Origin: Geopseudomonas sagittaria
GTDB taxonomy: Bacteria > Pseudomonadota > Gammaproteobacteria > Pseudomonadales > Pseudomonadaceae
DNA: 64,000 bases
Reading direction: 5' to 3'
NCBI RefSeq assembly: GCF_900115715.1
Contig: NZ_FOXM01000002.1
Location: 186,001 to 250,000, forward strand
Part shown: positions 50,097 through 59,400 of the stretch, one piece after another
Numbering within the stretch: the stretch's first letter is position 1
Layout: each line of letters starts with the position of its first letter
Position numbers and translations under genes: made by a program
The notes under the pieces: generated by a model
The model's input: only the letters and a program-made list of their open reading frames with translations
Databases searched by the model: none
What the model was told of the DNA's origin: nothing

Positions 50097-50999
50097 ATGA
50101 ATCGACTCGATGCCATGCAACTGTTCGTTCGCGTCGCCGAGCTGGGCAGCTTCTCGGCGGCCGCCAGCCAGCTCGGCGTGGACCGCTCGGTGGTCACCCG
50201 GCAGATCGCCGCGCTGGAGGAGCACCTGGGCAGCAAGCTGATGGTGCGCAGCACGCGGCGGCTGTCGCTGACCTCGGCGGGTAGCAGCTACCTGGAAAAG
50301 TGCCGGGTGATCCTCGAGCTGGTGGAGGAGGCCGAGGCCGGGATGATGGAGGAGCGCCTGACCCCGCGCGGCCCGCTGCGCGTCAGCCTTCCTCTGACCT
50401 ACGGCCTGCGCCGGCTGGTGCCGCTGCTGCTGGAGTTCTCCGAGACCTACCCGGAGATCAGGCTGGCGATGGACTTCAGCGACCGGCAGCTGAACCTGAT
50501 CGAGGAGGGCATCGACCTGGCGATCCGCATCACCGCCCAGCCCGAGGCGGGGGCGATCGTGCGCCGGCTGGGCAGCAGCCAGCTGATTACCGTCGCGGCG
50601 CCGGACTACCTGGCCCGCCATGGCCGGCCCCGGCACCCTGACGATCTCGCCGGCCATGCCTGCCTCGGCTACTCGCCCAAGGCCAACAATCGCCCCTGGA
50701 CCTTCGTCGTGGATGGCCAGCCGCAATCCTTCCAGCTGCCCTGGCGAATGCAGGCCAACAACGGCGACGTGCTGGCCGCGGCGGCCGTGCAGGGACTGGG
50801 GATCACCATGCATCCGGATTTCATCGTCGCCGATGCGCTCGCGGCGGGACGACTGGAGGTGCTGCTCGAGGAGTTCGCGCCGCCGCCGCTGGGCATCTAC
50901 GCGGTGCTGGCGAGCAACCGCTACGTGCCGCACCGCGTCCGGGTGCTGATCGAGTTCCTGGCCAGCCGGCTGGCCGCGGCGCAAACGACTGTGCAGTGA
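50097..50999 (+). CDS. LysR-type regulator, divergent from pirin-azoR
   Basis: The product is 300 aa. The HTH is VRVAELGSFSAAASQLGV, then DRSVVTRQIAALEEHLGSKL. The effector domain has GPLRVSLPLTYGLRRLVPLL and the DLAIRIT motif of the large CrgA/DsdC-type subgroup. It is divergently placed to the pirin and azoreductase genes, which LysR proteins of this group often control. Effector unknown; electrophiles or quinones are plausible. Confidence 0.92.
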   Translation: MNRLDAMQLFVRVAELGSFSAAASQLGVDRSVVTRQIAALEEHLGSKLMVRSTRRLSLTSAGSSYLEKCRVILELVEEAEAGMMEERLTPRGPLRVSLPLTYGLRRLVPLLLEFSETYPEIRLAMDFSDRQLNLIEEGIDLAIRITAQPEAGAIVRRLGSSQLITVAAPDYLARHGRPRHPDDLAGHACLGYSPKANNRPWTFVVDGQPQSFQLPWRMQANNGDVLAAAAVQGLGITMHPDFIVADALAAGRLEVLLEEFAPPPLGIYAVLASNRYVPHRVRVLIEFLASRLAAAQTTVQ

Positions 51000-51096
51000 C
51001 CGCCACGCGGGGGACCGGGACGATCTCTCCGGCACTGCCGGCATGGCCGATTCCGTGCGCTAGGGCCCGGCTGGGCAACCGCGCGCACGGGCCGCT

Positions 51097-51510
51097 ATGA
51101 TCGAAACCATGACCATCCCGTTCCCGATCCGCCAACCCTGTCCGCCCGGGGCCTGCATCTGCGGGCGCGAACGCCTGCTGGCCGCAGACGGCGCCGATCT
51201 GCGCATCCTGCGCCTGACCCGCCAGGAGGAAAGGCGCCTGTTGGAACGCCTGGAAAATCTCGACAGCCTGCACGACCTCGAGCACCTGCAGCGGCGGATG
51301 TACGAACAGCTGGGCATCCGCCTGCACATCGCCCCCGGCTTCAACGAAGTGCGCAGCATGCGCGGCATTGTCATTCAGCTCGAAGAACAGCCCGGACTGT
51401 GCCGCAGAACCCGCCAGTCGATCCCGGCGGCGATCCGCCGCGGCTTGGCCAAGCACCCGGAGATCGCCTGGCGCCTGCTCGATGCCCACGACCTGTTGCG
51501 CGATGCGTGA
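51097..51510 (+). CDS. Conserved hypothetical protein with a CPPGxCxC motif
   Basis: The product is 137 aa. It starts with IRQPCPPGACICGRERLL, three closely spaced cysteines (C-x4-C-x-C) that could bind a metal, and continues with ILRLTRQEERRLLERLENLD and a helical segment. The end has TRQSIPAAIRRGLAKHPEIA. Similar short proteins are annotated only as hypothetical in pseudomonads, as far as I know. Codon use is that of the host genome, so it is outside the AT-rich island that starts about 130 bp later. Confidence 0.7.
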   Translation: MIETMTIPFPIRQPCPPGACICGRERLLAADGADLRILRLTRQEERRLLERLENLDSLHDLEHLQRRMYEQLGIRLHIAPGFNEVRSMRGIVIQLEEQPGLCRRTRQSIPAAIRRGLAKHPEIAWRLLDAHDLLRDA

Positions 51511-51638
51511 GGCGCTCCCGGAATAGGTGGAGGCATCCAACTCTGGATGGAGGCGGTTGCAGGCGTTCAAAAATGGTTGGAGCTGCGTCAAAGCTGACCG
51601 TCTTTGCCGGAAGCGGCCGGCCCAAAGCCGCCGGTGAT

Positions 51639-51667
51639 GACCGGCAGAAATCGGCCAAGAGCGGTCA
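51639..51667. repeat. Left inverted repeat flanking the AT-rich island
   Basis: The reverse complement of this 29-bp stretch (TGACCGCTCTTGGCCGATTT, then CTGCCGGTC) agrees with the right-hand copy at 54897-54925 at 25 of 29 positions. The two copies point in opposite directions around the two-gene island. The 320-bp gap 51511-51831 otherwise shows only a drop in G+C from about 51670 onward. Confidence 0.6.
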
Positions 51668-51831
51668 GTGAACCGGTAAATAAATCCGTCCCCATTTCTC
51701 ACGCTCCTCAAGCTTGCTTTCCTCTAGAATAGAACTGCAAGCGGGCGCTTTGGCGCACATGGAAAGATCTTCCGCTGGCCTTCACCAATGATTGCGCCAA
51801 AAACATACTTATTCGAATACGGATATATAAG

Positions 51832-53034
51832 ATGTTTCATAAAATAGCTCAACCTGGAAATGGATGCACCTCTGTAATAATTGATATGCCCGCTGAAAGC
51901 TACATAAGACTTGTGGGAAGAATTTATAAGGATGAACAGGGTGGACTCCCGGGTCAACGCGCTGCTCTTAAGACAAAAACGGCGAAGATAATTCGTGAAA
52001 GGATGGTGGCGGATATATCGAAAGGCGCCTCATTGCCACCTTTGGTGGTCGGGGTTCTGGTTGACTCGGAGGATTACGGCGCGCAGACCGGTTGCCTAAA
52101 CAGTAGGGAGGATATGCTGGCCTTGGTTGATGGCGTAGATCTTTCGAGGCTATCGATTATCGATGGCATGCAGCGGACTACTGCGATCCTAGAGGCCTCG
52201 CGAGAATTTGGCTTTGCTGGAGTTAGTGATTTGCGTGTCGAGTTTTGGATCTCGGATAGCGCTAATAATTTGATCTACAGAATGCTGGTACTGAATACGG
52301 GTCAGGTTCCATGGGATATAGCGCGACAGCTCGAGGCTATCTATAGGCCCCTTCTAGAAAAAGTGGAGGCTTCAGTTGCAGGCACAATTAGATTTCTGTC
52401 GAAGGACTCTGGACGGCGATCAGGGCTTTCGGCCAGCGAATACGAATCTGAGGACGTCGTAGAGCTTCTTCTCATTTTTTCTTCGAGGAAGCGGGAGCTC
52501 AATCTTAAGGATCGGATCGCACAGGACTTTGTCCGGCTGGATATGATTGAATCTTCGTCTCACGTCGATATTATGCGGTATTTTAGTGAAGCTATTTTGC
52601 TTCTAAGCAAATTGAACCTTGCCTTCTCTACTTTCGAGGCAGAGTCAGCTCTTAGTGAAACGTTGAATCGGTACTCAAGCGGCAAAGAGGTTTTCCGAGC
52701 GTTCCCGCCAAAAGCGGGGTTCATCTCAGCGCTTGCAATATATCTTTTCGGCAAGCCTGGCACAGAGACCGATTGGGATGCCTTACCTGAAAAATTTCAA
52801 TTGGTAAAAATCAATCTTGAGCGTCTCATTGACTCCATTCAAGACGCGACAACGCCGAATGAGAAGGAAGAGGTGCTCTGTCTTGAGGACTTGGAGGAGA
52901 GGATCACTGCGCATCGGGTGGCAGCATCTCAGGTTGGTCGCTTCGAACGAGAATATTTTGAAAAAGCTTTCGGTGTTCTTTTTGAAGATGGTGAGGATCT
53001 CCGGAATTTCAAAGCATGCTGGCACGCATATTGA
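51832..53034 (+). CDS. DGQHR / DUF262-like protein of an AT-rich island (candidate defence gene)
   Basis: The product is 400 aa. The clearest motif is SIIDGMQRTTAILEASREFG (Asp111-Gly-Met-Gln-Arg115), matching the DGQHR/DGQQR signature of DndB-like and DUF262/ParB-like proteins, in which this loop sits in the catalytic or nucleotide site. About 60 residues later comes IYRMLVLNTGQVPWDIARQL, like the N-T segment that follows in that group. The C-terminal half is helical and charged. The RBS is poor. Base composition is far lower in G+C than neighbours. It is coupled to the next gene (1-nt gap). A sensing or NTP-using role in phage defence is inferred, not shown. Confidence 0.6.
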   Translation: MFHKIAQPGNGCTSVIIDMPAESYIRLVGRIYKDEQGGLPGQRAALKTKTAKIIRERMVADISKGASLPPLVVGVLVDSEDYGAQTGCLNSREDMLALVDGVDLSRLSIIDGMQRTTAILEASREFGFAGVSDLRVEFWISDSANNLIYRMLVLNTGQVPWDIARQLEAIYRPLLEKVEASVAGTIRFLSKDSGRRSGLSASEYESEDVVELLLIFSSRKRELNLKDRIAQDFVRLDMIESSSHVDIMRYFSEAILLLSKLNLAFSTFEAESALSETLNRYSSGKEVFRAFPPKAGFISALAIYLFGKPGTETDWDALPEKFQLVKINLERLIDSIQDATTPNEKEEVLCLEDLEERITAHRVAASQVGRFEREYFEKAFGVLFEDGEDLRNFKACWHAY

Positions 53035-53035
53035 T

Positions 53036-54763
53036 ATGGGTATTCAGTGGGATTCTTACATATCTGCTGCTACCAGCAAGCTATCTCGGCTGGCATTTGC
53101 AGAAGCGAAGAGTAAGCTTGGTACAGCTCCAGTGTCGGCTGAGCGAATGCAAGCAGCAGGTTTGCTTGAGCATTTAAATTTCGATGCTGCTCGCCCAGTT
53201 ATTATAGGTGATATGGGGCTATTGGTCCCTTTGTGCGCGAATAACGAGCGTTACGTTGTTTTGTATCGATTGGATCGCGGCGACGCCTTGGCGCAAAGGA
53301 TGACTGTGTCTTGCCAGGAGCGCGATGTGGATGCTTGCGAATACATCGATGCGTTCTTCTTCTTTTTGGTTAAGGAGCTTGATATTCCGTTGCCTCCGCG
53401 CGTTACGAAGGATGACGTTAGGGCGCGGATTAGCAAGGCAAAAAACGGCGCGCTAATTAATTTTGATGACGCCATCAATTTTCATGGTTCTTTCTTTGCA
53501 TGGAAAATTGGAGAATCCACATCCTTCTCGTACTTTGTGGAACTGCTGACTTGGCAGGTTGACGGGCAACATTGCATAGGGTTTTCTGACGATAATCCAG
53601 CGTATGGGATTGATCGCATAAAGAACTCTATCCCTGGTATCAGCGTGCTTGATTTGCGACAACTATGTCGCACTGCCGTTAAACCAATCGCTATCGCTAC
53701 TGATAAAAAAGTTCATCAGGCATCCGTGTTTTTGCCAATGCCGGACCAGCTTGGCAAAGCGCTGCTGGGTATTTCGCCAAGCAGAGACGAGTTGGTATTC
53801 GGCCCCGGCGGCGGGATCTGCTTTAAGTTTGTGCAGGATGGCAGTAAGTTTTTGGCTTTATCGCTAAGAAACTTCCATGACTTTGAAGTTAGATCCATTT
53901 TAAGCGCTTTAACCGAAATAGGGGTAAATGAAGTAAGTTTTGAGCATGCGCACTTCTTGTCGTTCGTATTTACGCATGGGCAGTATCTTGATGTTTCTCG
54001 GGAACATTTGTCTCACCCGGAAGAGCTTGAGAACGGACTTGACGTCAAGGATGTATTCTCTTGTACTTTGGAGGATGTAGTCTCGGTGTATGAGGATGTT
54101 CGTATCTTTGAGCTGAGCCAAGCGTCCGTTTCGTCGCCATTCGCAGTCCTTTGCCATTTGGCGGCGCGATTCAAAACTGCGCGATCGCCCTTTGTTCCTG
54201 CCGAGATCATTGATGTTTCTCGGAGTCTACTGTCGCTTCAGAATGCTCCATACGAAAACATATACTTATCTCTTTCGGCAAGTCATTGGAAGCACGCATT
54301 TATTGAGATATATCGAGTAATTGAGGGGCTCTACTATTTTGGTTGGATGCACGGGCTCAAGCAGACCTTTGGCGGCAATGATACGGAGTACGATCTCTAC
54401 CTAAAGCTTCAGGATCAGCTTTCTTGGAGGTATAAGGAGAAGGCATCTATTGCTAAGTTGTTTGAAATTGTGCCAAGAAATGTTCTGGCGGACCATGATC
54501 CTGTAGGTATCAAGTCGCTCAGTGATCGCTTTGAAAAACAGACGGACATTGCGGTCATGAACAGGTTCGCTCACCTGATTTATTCGATTCGCAACTCTAA
54601 TGTACATCAAGGGGAGGCCGAAGATGGACCGCCCATAGAGGTCAGCGCTGATTGCTGGCCCAAGTTAACATGCTGCTTGTTTTTGATTGTTGAGCATCTT
54701 TATTCCGTCTATCAGGCAGGCATGCCACGGCTTCCCACATCACAGGCGTCAGGTTCGCCTTAG
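53036..54763 (+). CDS. Large protein with C-terminal HEPN motif, partner of the DGQHR-like protein
   Basis: The product is 575 aa, starting 1 nt after the preceding stop. Residues 1 to about 420 match no family I recognise; they contain VIIGDMGLLVPLCANNERYV and a mixed alpha/beta pattern. The C-terminus is helical, ending in RFAHLIYSIRNSNVHQGEAE. RNSNVH (Arg519-His524) is the R-N-x3-H active-site motif of HEPN ribonucleases, in an ApeA-like setting (RNS-VH preceded by a hydrophobic Y). HEPN domains in such large proteins are toxin effectors of abortive-infection systems. One line of the gene, 53881-53940, has 20 G+C of 60 bases, against about two thirds outside. Confidence 0.65.
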   Translation: MGIQWDSYISAATSKLSRLAFAEAKSKLGTAPVSAERMQAAGLLEHLNFDAARPVIIGDMGLLVPLCANNERYVVLYRLDRGDALAQRMTVSCQERDVDACEYIDAFFFFLVKELDIPLPPRVTKDDVRARISKAKNGALINFDDAINFHGSFFAWKIGESTSFSYFVELLTWQVDGQHCIGFSDDNPAYGIDRIKNSIPGISVLDLRQLCRTAVKPIAIATDKKVHQASVFLPMPDQLGKALLGISPSRDELVFGPGGGICFKFVQDGSKFLALSLRNFHDFEVRSILSALTEIGVNEVSFEHAHFLSFVFTHGQYLDVSREHLSHPEELENGLDVKDVFSCTLEDVVSVYEDVRIFELSQASVSSPFAVLCHLAARFKTARSPFVPAEIIDVSRSLLSLQNAPYENIYLSLSASHWKHAFIEIYRVIEGLYYFGWMHGLKQTFGGNDTEYDLYLKLQDQLSWRYKEKASIAKLFEIVPRNVLADHDPVGIKSLSDRFEKQTDIAVMNRFAHLIYSIRNSNVHQGEAEDGPPIEVSADCWPKLTCCLFLIVEHLYSVYQAGMPRLPTSQASGSP

Positions 54764-54896
54764 CCTGCTTAAGCGTCGACCGATTTTTGAAGCTGCGCTT
54801 CTTCGCCTGTTTTTGCCTTGTCTGACCTTCGCTCGGAGACTTTTCGTACAGACCCTAAGCTGCAGACTGCCTCTGGCCGAGAGCGGCGATTATGAC

Positions 54897-54925
54897 TGAC
54901 CGCTCCTGGCCGTTTCCTGCCTGTC
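54897..54925. repeat. Right inverted repeat flanking the AT-rich island
   Basis: TGACCGCTCCTGGCCGTTTC, then CTGCCTGTC, is the inverted partner of 51639-51667 (25 of 29 identical). Between the HEPN gene (ends 54763) and oprN (ends 55093) nothing else was seen apart from the oprN terminator. The sequence returns to high G+C after about 54890. Confidence 0.6.
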
Positions 54926-55029
54926 ACGACCGGGGCAGTCGGCCTTCAGGTTCGCCTGGATCAGCCGATCCACCGCAAGCCGTCGAATGGCTGCGCAACG
55001 GCGATGTGGCGAATCACCTGGCGCGAGGT

Positions 55030-55068
55030 AAAAAAGCCCCCGGGCAAGGGGCAGAGCACCCGGGGGCT
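55030..55068 (-). terminator. Intrinsic terminator of the mexEF-oprN operon
   Basis: On the minus strand AGCCCCCGGG and CCCGGGGGCT form a 10-bp stem followed by TTTTTT. It lies 25 bp beyond the oprN stop. Confidence 0.85.
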
Positions 55069-55092
55069 GGGGAAGGTGGGGAGAGCCAATCC

Positions 55093-56487
55093 TCAGGCGC
55101 GCGGTTGCCAGCCGCCGCCGAGGGCCTTGTAGATGGCGACGATGCCGCGGTACAGCTCGATCTCGGCCTGGGCCTGGGCGTCCTCGGCGGCAAGGCGTTC
55201 GCGTTCGGCGTCCAGCAGCACCAGGAAGTCGGCCACGCCCTCGCGATAACGGATCGCCGCCTGTTCGGCGGCGGCCCGGCTGGCTTCGGCCTGGCGTACC
55301 AGCGAGAGCAGGCGTTGCTGGCGCTTGCCGTAGTCGCTGAAGGCGTTTTCGGTTTCCTCCAGGGCCAGCAGCACCTGCTGCTCGTACTGCGCCAGGGCGC
55401 CTTCGGCCTCGGCCTCGGCGCCGCGCAGGCGGGCGCGCACGCTGCCGAGGTCGAACGCCGCCCAGCTGATCACCGGCGCCACGCCCCAGGCGCGGGCATC
55501 CGCGGCGCCCAGTTGCGAGCCGCGCCCGGCGGTGAAGCCGAGGAAGCCGGCGACGCTGACCCGCGGGAACAGGTCGGCGGTGGCCACGCCGACATTGGCG
55601 GTGGCGGCGGCCAGCTGGCGCTCGGCGATGCGAACATCCGGGCGGCGGCGCAGCAGCTCGGCGGGATCGCCGATCGGCAGGGCCTTGGCGATCACCGGCA
55701 GCGGCTGCGGCGCCAGGTCGGCGTCGAGCTGCTCCGGGCGCTGGCCGAGCAGGGTGGCGATGCGGTGGCGGGCGCGCGCCTCCTCGGCCTGCAGCTGCGG
55801 CAGGCTGGCCTCGGTGGCGGCCAGGCGCGCATCGCTGCGCAGCACGTCCAGTTCGCTGCCGACCCCGGCGTCGCGCAATTGCTCGGTGAGCGCGCGCGAC
55901 TCCTGCTGGTTGTGCAGGTTGTCGCGGGCGATGCGCTCGCGCAGCTGGGCGCCACGCAGGTTGCCGTAGGCCTCCACCAGTTCGGCGATCAGGCTCACCT
56001 GCAACTGGTACAGCGCGGCCTCGGCGGCCTCGCTCTGCGCCTCGCTGGCTTCGATGCTGCGCTGGATGCGACCGAACAGGTCGAGCTCCCAGGCCATGTC
56101 CAGGCCCAGGTCGTAGCGCTCCTGGCGCACCCGCTCTGCGCTGCTCGGTGGCTGCTGGGCCTTGCCGAACTCGCCGCCGGCCAGTGCGGTGACGGTGGGC
56201 AGCTGGTCGTTGGCGGCATCGTCGCGCAGTGCGCGGGCGGCCTTGAAGCGGGCGAAGGCCACGCGCAGGTCGCGGTTGTCGGCGAGTGCCTGCTGCACCA
56301 GCTGGCTCAGGGTGGGATCGTCGAATTGCCGCCACCAGGCCGTCTCGAAGCGCGTACGGTCGTAGTCGCCGGGTTGCTGGCTGGCGATCCGCGCCGGCTC
56401 GGTAACGGGGGCCTGGTAGTCCGGGCCGACGGCGCAGGCGGAGAGGGCCAGGGCCAGCAGGGCGGGCGCAAATGCCTTGTGGATCAT
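55093..56487 (-). CDS. oprN: Outer-membrane efflux channel OprN
   Basis: The product is 464 aa, an OprM/TolC-family lipoprotein: lipobox LALSACAVGPDY, then two homologous helical-hairpin repeats (for example LVQQALADNRDLRVAFARFK and QLVAYRE-like QAAIRYREGVADFLVLLDAE). It is the exit duct for MexEF. The start overlaps the mexF stop by 3 nt. Gene order mexT-mexE-mexF-oprN on one strand supports the name. Confidence 0.93.
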   Translation of the reverse strand: MIHKAFAPALLALALSACAVGPDYQAPVTEPARIASQQPGDYDRTRFETAWWRQFDDPTLSQLVQQALADNRDLRVAFARFKAARALRDDAANDQLPTVTALAGGEFGKAQQPPSSAERVRQERYDLGLDMAWELDLFGRIQRSIEASEAQSEAAEAALYQLQVSLIAELVEAYGNLRGAQLRERIARDNLHNQQESRALTEQLRDAGVGSELDVLRSDARLAATEASLPQLQAEEARARHRIATLLGQRPEQLDADLAPQPLPVIAKALPIGDPAELLRRRPDVRIAERQLAAATANVGVATADLFPRVSVAGFLGFTAGRGSQLGAADARAWGVAPVISWAAFDLGSVRARLRGAEAEAEGALAQYEQQVLLALEETENAFSDYGKRQQRLLSLVRQAEASRAAAEQAAIRYREGVADFLVLLDAERERLAAEDAQAQAEIELYRGIVAIYKALGGGWQPRA

Positions 56488-59400
56488 GCGTGGGACTCCT
56501 TCGGTTGCGAGGCCGTGGCGGCTCTGCGGGCTTCACGCTTCTCCACGAAGGCGCGGATCAGCACGTAGAACAGCGGGGTCAGCAGCAGGCCGAACAGGGT
56601 CACCCCGATCATCCCGGAGAACACCGCCACGCCCATGGCATGGCGCATCTCGGCGCCGGCGCCGGAGGACAGCACCAGCGGCACCACGCCCATGATGAAG
56701 GCGATGGAGGTCATCAGGATCGGCCGCAGGCGCAGGCGGCAGGCTTCCAGCACGGCGCGCACGCGGTCCAGGCCTTCCTCCTGCTTCTCCTTGGCGAACT
56801 CGACGATGAGGATGGCGTTCTTGCACGCCAGGCCCACCAGCACGATCAGGCCGATCTGGGTGAAGATGTTGTTGTCGCCGCCGGTGAGGATCACCCCGCT
56901 GATCGCCGAGAACAGCACGGTCGGCACGATCAGGATCACCGCCAGCGGCAGGCTCCAGCTCTCGTACTGGGCGGCCAGCACCAGGAAGGCCAGCAGCACG
57001 CACAGCGGGAAGACGAAGATCGCGGTGTTGCCGGCGAGGATCTGCTGGTAGGTCAGCTCGGTCCACTCGAAGCTCATGCCGCCCGGCAGCTCCGCGCGCA
57101 GCAGCCGCTCCAGCGCCGCCTCGGCCTGGCCGGAGCTGTAGCCGGGCGCCGCGGCGCCGTTGATCTCGGCGGTGAGGAAGCCGTTGTAGTGCATCACCCG
57201 GTCGGGGCCGGCGCTGTCCGCGACCGTGACGAAGGTGGACAGCGGGATCATCTCGCCGCGGTTGTTGCGCACCTTGAGCTGGCCGATCTGCTCGGGCTCC
57301 AGGCGGAACTGCTGGTCGGCCTGGACGTTGACCTGGTAGGTGCGGCCGAAGCGGTTGAAGTCGTTGGCGTACAGCGAGCCGAGGTAGACCTGCAGGGTGT
57401 CGAAGATGTCGCTGATCGCCACGCCGTGGGTCTTGGCCTTCTCGCGGTCGATGTCGGCGTCGATCTGCGGCACGTTGACCTGGTAGCTGCTGAACAGCCC
57501 GGCCAGCTCCGGCACCTCGGCGCTCTTGGCGATGACGTTCTGCACCTGGCGGTACAGCTCCTCGTAGCCGAGGTTGCCGCGGTCCTGGATCTGCACGCGG
57601 AAGCCGCCGATGGTGCCCAGCCCCTGCACCGGCGGCGGCGGGAAGATGGCGATGTAGGCGTCCTGGATGTCGGCGAACTGCGCGTTCAGCTCGGCGGCGA
57701 TGGCGCCGGCGCTCAGCGACGGATCGCTGCGCTCGTCGAACGGCTTGAGCGGGGTGAACACGATGCCGCTGTTCGGGCTGTTGGTGAAGCCGTTGATCGA
57801 CAGGCCGGGGAAGGCCACGGTGTTCTCCACCCCCGGATGCTTGCCGGCGATCTCCGACATGCGCTTGATCACCGCCTCGGTGCGGTCGAGGGTGGCGGCG
57901 TCCGGCAGTTGGGCGAAGGCCACCAGGTACTGCTTGTCCTGCGGCGGCACGAAGGCGGTCGGCGTGCTGGCGAAGCCCAGCCAGGTCAGGCCCATCAGCC
58001 CGGCGTAGAGCACCAGGGCGATGCCGCTGCCGCGCAGCACGCGACGCACGGTGCCGACGTAGCCGTGGCTGGCGCGCTCGAACAGGCGGTTGAACGGGGC
58101 GAACAGCCAGCCGGCGAACAGGCGGTCGAGCAGCCGCGAGAAGCGGTCGCGCGGCGCGTGGTGCTCCCTGAGCAGGACGGCGGCCAGCGCCGGCGACAGG
58201 GTCAGCGAGTTGAACGCTGAGATCACTGTGGAGATGGCGATGGTCAGCGCGAACTGCTGGTAGAACTGCCCGGTCAACCCGGAGATGAACGCGGTGGGCA
58301 CGAACACCGCGCACAGCACCAGGGCGGTGGCGACGATCGGCCCGGTCACCTCGCGCATCGCCTGGCGGGTGGCGTCCACCGGATTCTTGCCGAGGGCGAT
58401 GTTGCGCTCGACGTTCTCCACCACGACGATGGCGTCGTCGACCACGATGCCGATGGCCAGCACCAGGCCGAACAGCGACAGCGCGTTGAGCGAGAAGCCG
58501 AGCAGGTGCATCACCGCGAAGGTGCCGATCAGCGATACGGGCACGGCGACCAGCGGGATGATCGAGGCGCGCCAGGTCTGCAGGAACAGGATCACCACCA
58601 GCACCACCAGGGCGATGGCTTCGAGCAGGGTGTGCACCACCGCCTCGATGGAGCCGCGCACGAAGATGGTCGGGTCGTAGACGATCTCGTAGTCCACGCC
58701 CTGCGGGAAGCTCTGCTTCAGCTCGGCCATCCGCGCGCGCACCGTATCGGAAATCTCGATGGCGTTGGAGCCGGGGCGCTGGAAGATCGGGATGGCCACC
58801 GCCGGCTGGTTGTTGAGCAGCGAGCGCAGCGCGTACTGGCTGGAGCCCAGCTCGATGCGGGCGATGTCCCTGAGGCGGGTGATCTCGCCGTCCGCGCCAG
58901 CGCGCACGATGATGTTCTCGAACTCCTCCTCGCTGACCAGGCGGCCCTGGGTGTTGATCGACAGCTGGAAGCTGTTGTCGGCAGCGGCCGGCGGCGCGCC
59001 GAGGGCACCGGCGGCGACCTGGCGGTTCTGCTCGCGGATCGCCTCGACCACGTCGCTGGCGGTGAGGCCGCGCGAGGCCACCTGGTGTGGATCGAGCCAC
59101 ACGCGCAGCGAGTAGTTGCCCATGCCGAACAGCTGCACATCGCCGACGCCGTCGAGGCGCGCCAGCTCGTCCTTGACGTTGAGCGCGGCGTAGTTGGACA
59201 GGTAGAGCATGTCGTAGCGGTTGTCCGGCGAGGTCAGGTGCACCACCAGGGTCAGGTCCGGCGAGGCCTTGTCCACCGTCACGCCGAGGCGCTGTACCTC
59301 GGTGGGCAGGGTCGGCTGGGTGCGAGTCACGCGGTTCTGCACCTGCACCTGGGCGTTGTCCAGGTCGGTGCCGAGGGCGAAGGTGATGGTGAGGGTCAGC

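Noticed and set aside
51724-51957. Small minus-strand frame at the start of the AT-rich island
   Set aside because: No RBS or family; overlaps the start of the DGQHR-like gene and is expected by chance in AT-rich sequence.
54892-56568. Long plus-strand frame opposite oprN
   Set aside because: Antisense to a full-length OprN with lipobox; the sequence is Gly/Ala/Gln-rich without motifs.
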